In this document: in pieces, positions 25,668 to 29,155 of the stretch | Layout: each line of letters opens with the position of its first letter | How positions within the stretch are numbered: position 1 is the stretch's first letter | Assembly (NCBI GenBank): GCA_025935735.1 | Contig: JAICUS010000007.1 | Location: forward strand, 1 to 29,155 | Direction: 5' to 3' | DNA from: Solirubrobacteraceae bacterium | GTDB lineage: Bacteria > Actinomycetota > Thermoleophilia > Solirubrobacterales > Solirubrobacteraceae | DNA length: 29,155 nucleotides | Program-made: the position numbers and the translations under genes | The notes under the pieces: model-generated | Seen by the model: the letters and a program-made list of their open reading frames with translations, nothing else | What the model was told of the DNA's origin: nothing | The model's database searches: none

Positions 25668-26420
25668 TCAGAGGGCCAGCTGCTGGTAGGCCATCGACTG
25701 GAACGACATGCGGTGCAGCGGCGAGACGCCGAGGCGGGAGATGGCGTCCCGGTGCTCGGGCGTGGAGTAGCCGACGTGGGTGGCGAACTCCCAGCCGGGA
25801 TAGTGCTCCTCCATCCGCTGCATGAAGCGGTCGCGCGTCACCTTGGCGATTACCGAGGCCGCGGCGATCGCCGCCGAGGTGGCGTCGCCGCCGACCACCG
25901 GGCGCTGGGCGAACCCCGTCGGCGGCACCGGGAACCCGTCGCTCAGGCACAGGCAGCCCTCGACCGCCACGCGCCGCAGCGTGTCGCTCAGCGCCGCCAG
26001 GTTCGTCTTGTGCAGCCCGCGCTCGTCGATCCCGCGCACGCAGCGCGAGGTCACCGCCACCCGGGTCGCCGCCCGCAGCACCCGCGGGTACAGCGTCTCG
26101 CGCATCTCCGCGGTGTGCTGCTTGGAGTCGTTCAACGCGCTCAGAGAGCGCAGGTCGGTCAGCGAGAGCCGCTCGTAGTCGAACAGCACGGCCGCGGCCA
26201 CGAGCGGCCCCGCGAGGCAGCCCCGGCCGGCCTCGTCCGCACCGGCCACGAAGCGGTGCTCGAGCGCCCGGTCGAACCGGAAGAGCCGGCTCCCCGACGA
26301 CCGCGGCCGCCGCTTAGAGGAGCCCGATCCGCTTGGGCGGCCAGTAGGTGGCGAATGCCTCGCCGATGATCCACTTCTTGGGGACTGGGCCCCAGAAACG
26401 GCTGTCGTCGGAGGAACCAC
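25668..26420 (-). CDS. rnhB: Ribonuclease HII
   Basis: RNase HII cleaves RNA in RNA-DNA hybrids and removes ribonucleotides from DNA. The core begins at VAGADEAGRGCLAGPLVAAAVLFD and gives all four acidic residues: the D and E of GADEAGRG, the D of CLSDGF and the D of VTRDRFM. LNDSKQ, SAAIAAASVIAKVTRD and HVGYSTPEHRDAI complete the family signature. The start is unclear. From GTG 26420 the gene would overlap lepB by 107 bp and have a low-complexity N-terminus. GTG 26249 begins exactly at the first core strand and loses the conserved-looking RLFRFDRALEHRF. No other ATG, GTG or TTG lies between, nor any CTG. The long start is given here; the 3' end is certain. Confidence 0.9.
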   Translation of the reverse strand: MVPPTTAVSGAQSPRSGSSARHSPPTGRPSGSGSSKRRPRSSGSRLFRFDRALEHRFVAGADEAGRGCLAGPLVAAAVLFDYERLSLTDLRSLSALNDSKQHTAEMRETLYPRVLRAATRVAVTSRCVRGIDERGLHKTNLAALSDTLRRVAVEGCLCLSDGFPVPPTGFAQRPVVGGDATSAAIAAASVIAKVTRDRFMQRMEEHYPGWEFATHVGYSTPEHRDAISRLGVSPLHRMSFQSMAYQQLAL

Positions 26421-26931
26421 GGTTGTCGCCCATCATGAAGTACATACCGGCCGGAACCGTGACGGTCACCGGGAAGTCGCACCCCTCACCGCCCCCGCAG
26501 GGCTCGGTGAAGGGCTCCTTCTGCAGCTTGCCATTGAGCACCGCATGGCCGTCGCGGATGGAGATCCGGTCGCCCGGGCCGGCCACGATGCGCTTGATGA
26601 AGTTGACCTTGTCGCGGGTCGGCGTGGGCTTGTCGCACACCTGACCGGCGGGCGGCTGCCCGCCGCCGCACGAGTTGCCGTTCTCGGCGCCCAGCGGCGG
26701 GTGGAAGACCACGACGTCGCCCACGTGCGGCGAGCTGAAGTGCATGCCGATCCGGTTGACGAGCACGCGCTGGCCGACCGTCAGGGTCGGCACCATCGAC
26801 TCGCTCGGGATGCGGTAGGGCTTGACCAGGAAGGCCTGGATGCCGAGCGCCAGCCCGAGGGCCACCGCGACGATCAGCACCAGCTCGAGCAGCGAGCCCG
26901 AGGTCGACGACGACCCCTTCTTGGCCGCCAC
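26314..26931 (-). CDS. lepB: Type I signal peptidase
   Basis: LepB cleaves signal peptides from secreted preproteins at the outer face of the membrane. From GTG 26931 this is a 205-residue protein with one N-terminal membrane helix (about 15-35, LELVLIVAVALGLALGIQAF). The catalytic serine is S45 in IPSESMVPTL and the lysine K113 in FIKRIVAGPGD. GDVVVFHPP and MGDNRGSSDDSRFWGPVP complete the family boxes. Four cysteines in the exported domain (C88, C99, C145, C151) form two CxnC pairs. GTG 26931 lies 7 nt after the rplS stop and is preferred over ATG 26997, which would overlap rplS by 59 bp and add a basic tail. The gene follows rplS in the operon. Confidence 0.92.
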   Translation of the reverse strand: MAAKKGSSSTSGSLLELVLIVAVALGLALGIQAFLVKPYRIPSESMVPTLTVGQRVLVNRIGMHFSSPHVGDVVVFHPPLGAENGNSCGGGQPPAGQVCDKPTPTRDKVNFIKRIVAGPGDRISIRDGHAVLNGKLQKEPFTEPCGGGEGCDFPVTVTVPAGMYFMMGDNRGSSDDSRFWGPVPKKWIIGEAFATYWPPKRIGLL

Positions 26932-26938
26932 GGGCCGG

Positions 26939-27469
26939 CTACCCGGTCTGCTCGTCACCGGCGGCGGCCGCTTCGACGTCCGCCGACGCCTGCGCATCGG
27001 CCGCCTCGGCCTCTTCCAGCGCCTGCTGGTCGACCGCGTCGCCCGGCACCTCGTCGTCCGCCGCGGCCGCCGCCTCCGCCGCGGGGTCGTGCAGCAGGCC
27101 GCGCTCGACGACCTCCTCCGGCCCGGTGTAGCGGCGCTCGCGCACGCGGGCGCGCTTGCCGACCCGGCCGCGCAGGTAGTAGAGCTTCGCGCGCCGCACG
27201 TCGCCGCGGGCGGCGACCTCGATCTTCTCGATCTTGGGCGAGTGCAGGGGGAACGTGCGCTCCACGCCGACGCCGAAGGACTGCTTGCGGACCGTGAAGG
27301 TCTCGCGCACCCCTTCGCCCTGGCGCTTGATGACCACGCCCTCGAAGACCTGCGTGCGGCGCCGCGTGCCCTCGATGACCTGGAAGTGGACCTTTACGCG
27401 ATCTCCGGCCTGGAAGCGGGGGACGCGGCGCAACTGCGTGCGCTCGAGGGAGTCGATGACGGTGCTCAT
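26939..27469 (-). CDS. rplS: Ribosomal protein L19 with long acidic/alanine-rich C-terminal tail
   Basis: L19 sits at the interface of the two ribosomal subunits. Residues 1-116 are the standard protein: [58 protein letters not shown] and [18 protein letters not shown]. Residues 117-176 are an added tail rich in Ala, Glu and Asp ([32 protein letters not shown]), making 176 residues in place of the usual 115-120. ATG 27469 ([17 protein letters not shown]) is the canonical start. The stop lies 7 nt before the lepB GTG. A gap of 44 bp separates it from trmD. Confidence 0.95.
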   Translation of the reverse strand: MSTVIDSLERTQLRRVPRFQAGDRVKVHFQVIEGTRRRTQVFEGVVIKRQGEGVRETFTVRKQSFGVGVERTFPLHSPKIEKIEVAARGDVRRAKLYYLRGRVGKRARVRERRYTGPEEVVERGLLHDPAAEAAAAADDEVPGDAVDQQALEEAEAADAQASADVEAAAAGDEQTG

Positions 27470-27513
27470 GGGCGTAGGAAGGCCCGCGGGAGCGGTCACC
27501 ACGGGCGGGCGGA

Positions 27514-28200
27514 TCATGGTAGCGGACCTTTGTGAGCCCGCGACCGCGCCTGCTCAAGGCGCCACTCGCGCACCCGCGCGTGGTGGCCGGAGAGCAGCAC
27601 CTCCGGGACGCTCCAGCCGCGCCACTCGGCGGGCCGCGTGTAGTGCGGGTACTCCGGCGCGCCCGCCAAGGCCTCCGAGAAGGACTCCTCGACCGCCGAC
27701 GCCTCGTCCCCCAGCACGCCCGGGAGCTTGCGCAGCACCGTGTCGAGCACGACCATCGCCGCCAGCTCGCCGCCGGCCAGCACGTAGCGGCCGATCGACA
27801 CCTCCTCGGTCACGAAGTGCTCGAGGATGCGCTCGTCGAAGCCCTCGTAGCGGCCGCACAGCAGGGTCAGCTCCCCCTCGACCGCCAGCTCCGAGGCCAG
27901 CCCGTCGTCGAGCAGCCGCCCGCCGGGCGTCAGGGCGATCACGCGCCGGCGCTCGCGGACACGCACCGGGTCCTCGCCGTAGCGGGCCCGCAGCGCCGCC
28001 TCCACCACGTCGACGCGCAGCACCATCCCCGCCCCGCCGCCGAACGGCGTGTCGTCCACCTGGCCCCACTTCAGCGGCGTCGTGGCCCGCAGGTCGACCG
28101 CCTCCACCGCGTGCCCCAGCGTCAGCGCGTTCTCCACGTGGCGCTGGGACCGGAACCACTCGAACCACTGCGGGAACAGCGTGAAGACGTCAGCCTTCAC
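27514..28200 (-). CDS. trmD: tRNA (guanine-N1)-methyltransferase
   Basis: TrmD makes m1G37 in tRNAs with SAM, which prevents frameshifting. This 228-residue protein has the trefoil-knot segments [32 protein letters not shown] and the C-terminal [30 protein letters not shown]. Two positions differ from the best-known enzymes: SIGDYVL reads SIGRYVL, and the catalytic Asp before SF (EDSF in E. coli) is Glu (EESF). Glu may also occur there in other lineages, so activity is likely retained. GTG 28200 is the start and overlaps the rimM stop by 11 bp, a coupled arrangement. The C-terminus ends soon after [11 protein letters not shown], without the RRPDL tail of E. coli. Confidence 0.94.
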   Translation of the reverse strand: MKADVFTLFPQWFEWFRSQRHVENALTLGHAVEAVDLRATTPLKWGQVDDTPFGGGAGMVLRVDVVEAALRARYGEDPVRVRERRRVIALTPGGRLLDDGLASELAVEGELTLLCGRYEGFDERILEHFVTEEVSIGRYVLAGGELAAMVVLDTVLRKLPGVLGDEASAVEESFSEALAGAPEYPHYTRPAEWRGWSVPEVLLSGHHARVREWRLEQARSRAHKGPLP

Positions 28201-28651
28201 CGAGGAACCCCAGGTCGACGTCGATGCGGCGCGCCGCGACGTCGATCGACCGGATCGCGTCGCGGACCAGCGGCACCAGCAGCTCCGTGCCGTCCGGGCG
28301 GTCGACCTCGAGCACCTCGCAGCTGGGCAGCGCGGTCATCCGGCGCACGAACCCGATCGCGCGCTCCCCGTCGACCACCGCGCAGCCCTCCAGGTCGTGC
28401 GCCCAGTACTCGTCCTCCTCCAGGGCGCCCTCGGCGCGCAGCTCCAGGCCGCGCAGCGCCTCGGCGTCCTCGCGCGACGTGCAGCCGTCCAACCGCAGGA
28501 TCGGCCGCTCGTCCGTCCCGGCCCGGCGGACGATCTCCCGCGGCGCGTCGCCCACGCGGACCGTGCCCGAACGCGGCAGCTCCGGCGCGGCGCCGGCCAC
28601 GTAGAAGGAGCCGTCGAGCCCGTGCGGGCGCCCGACGCGCCCGACCGTCAG
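28190..28651 (-). CDS. rimM: 16S rRNA processing protein RimM
   Basis: RimM helps mature the 30S head, bound to S19. This is a 153-residue protein: the N-terminal RimM domain has LTVGRVGRPHGLDGSFYV and LRLDGCTSREDAEALRGLEL, and the C-terminal PRC-barrel has EYWAHDLEGCAVV, SCEVLEVDR and ELLVPLVRDAI. No ATG, GTG or TTG lies in frame near the start. The nearest ATG, at 28768, would add 39 low-complexity residues read entirely from within the KH gene. A CTG at 28651-28649, one base past the KH stop (TGAG-CTG), fits the family N-terminus (usually M..LTVGRVGRPHG) and is used here. The stop overlaps the trmD start by 11 bp. Confidence 0.9.
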   Translation of the reverse strand: MTVGRVGRPHGLDGSFYVAGAAPELPRSGTVRVGDAPREIVRRAGTDERPILRLDGCTSREDAEALRGLELRAEGALEEDEYWAHDLEGCAVVDGERAIGFVRRMTALPSCEVLEVDRPDGTELLVPLVRDAIRSIDVAARRIDVDLGFLGEG

Positions 28652-28652
28652 C

Positions 28653-28886
28653 TCACTCGACGATGTCGACGAGGACGCGCCGGTTGTCCTTGACCGCGGC
28701 GGCCTTGACGACCGTGCGGAGGGCCTGGGCGGTGCGTCCGCCGCGTCCGATGACCTGTCCGTAGTCATCCTCGTTCACGGAGAGCTCGAGGACCAGGGTG
28801 CCGTCGTCCTCCTCGAACTCCTCGACCTCGACCGCCTCCGGGTGGTCGACGAGGAGCCGCGCGAGGTACTCGAGCAGCTCGCGCAC
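28653..28886 (-). CDS. khpA: KH-domain RNA-binding protein (KhpA/YlqC type)
   Basis: This small single-KH protein binds RNA, and in other bacteria pairs with KhpB. It has 77 residues. The GxxG loop is GRGG at 47-50 in QVIGRGGRTAQALRTVVKAAA, preceded by strand VLELSVNEDDYG and followed by RRVLVDIVE. The N-terminal helix MRELLEYLARLLVDHPEAV is typical of the family. GTG 28886 lies 6 nt after the rpsP stop. The location between rpsP and rimM is the conserved place for this gene in many bacteria. Confidence 0.93.
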   Translation of the reverse strand: MRELLEYLARLLVDHPEAVEVEEFEEDDGTLVLELSVNEDDYGQVIGRGGRTAQALRTVVKAAAVKDNRRVLVDIVE

Positions 28887-28892
28887 GGCGCG

Positions 28893-29135
28893 TTAGGAGA
28901 TGCCCTGCGTCTTGAGGAGCTTCTGGACCGGCTCGCTGGGCTCCGCGCCGACGGAGAGCCAGTGGCGGATGCGCTCCTCGTTGAGCACGATCGTCGACGG
29001 GTCCGTCTGCGGGTTGTAGCGGCCCAGCGTCTCGATGAAGCGCCCGTCGCGCGGGGAGCGGCGGTCGGCCACGACCACGCGCCACTGCGGGTCCTTCTTG
29101 CCGCCGACGCGGGTGAGTCGCATGCTGACTGCCAT
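28893..29135 (-). CDS. rpsP: Ribosomal protein S16
   Basis: S16 is needed for 30S assembly. This 80-residue protein is normal in length and starts MAVSMRLTRVGGKKDPQWRV; VVVADRRSPRDGRFIETLGRYNP and the KLLKTQGIS end fit the family. ATG 29135 is the usual start; an internal ATG four codons on is less likely. It heads the KH-rimM-trmD-rplS-lepB-rnhB cluster. On the minus strand TATCCT (29152-29147) lies 12 nt before the start and resembles a -10 element; a promoter there would leave a very short leader. The -35 would be beyond the window edge, so this is weak. No ribosome-binding site is evident. Confidence 0.95.
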   Translation of the reverse strand: MAVSMRLTRVGGKKDPQWRVVVADRRSPRDGRFIETLGRYNPQTDPSTIVLNEERIRHWLSVGAEPSEPVQKLLKTQGIS

Positions 29136-29155
29136 ATCGGCCGGGCAGGATAGCG

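Overview
The window is very GC-rich DNA with almost every codon ending in G or C. It looks chromosomal and actinobacterial, most like Thermoleophilia/Solirubrobacterales (Conexibacter, Solirubrobacter, Patulibacter). That placement is inferred from gene order and protein style, not from a marker phylogeny. Genes are dense, many starts are GTG, and several neighbours overlap by 1-4 nt. There is no sign of a phage, plasmid, IS element, CRISPR array, rRNA or tRNA.

Layout. (1) 1-5216 is a signalling block. A hybrid histidine kinase carrying its own two receiver domains and HPt domain is coupled by an ATGA overlap to a second PAS-containing membrane protein that runs off the left edge. Divergent from it is a REC-degenerate GGDEF-REC regulator. 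(2) 5217-10443 holds two small conserved proteins, an EF-G-like GTPase, a FliA/WhiG-type sigma factor, a XerC/D recombinase and a small unknown protein. (3) 10431-20270 is mixed envelope and metabolism: L,D-transpeptidase, an SDR plus acyltransferase pair, an alpha/beta hydrolase, ilvD, a membrane-anchored unknown, a small unknown, thiD, a circularly permuted ATP-grasp protein and bioY. (4) 20288-23240 is a tight dprA-comM-yraN operon. (5) 23362-25671 holds an ankyrin-repeat protein, a pyridoxamine-oxidase-like protein and a nucleotidyltransferase-fold protein. (6) 25668-29135 is the classical rpsP-KH-rimM-trmD-rplS-lepB-rnhB ribosome, tRNA and secretion operon.

How it works together. Blocks 6 and 4 plus the xerC-sigma pair are the pieces of an old bacterial neighbourhood (rpsP...rnhB-yraN-comM-dprA-xerC/whiG). 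Here it is split by two cassettes of unrelated housekeeping and accessory genes. The signalling block is a self-contained phosphorelay with one histidine, two receivers and an HPt in one chain, and a two-receiver partner next door.

The most unusual observations are a 34-nt exact repeat found twice 11.7 kb apart, each time just downstream of a small minus-strand gene; a set of genes (sigma factor, rimM, perhaps the nucleotidyltransferase) whose only reasonable start is CTG; an rnhB with no usable start near its expected N-terminus; an EF-G paralogue without the NKxD lysine; and a ribosomal protein L19 with a long acidic tail. I found no convincing previously undescribed multi-gene system; the best candidates for novelty are the phosphorelay block and the repeat.
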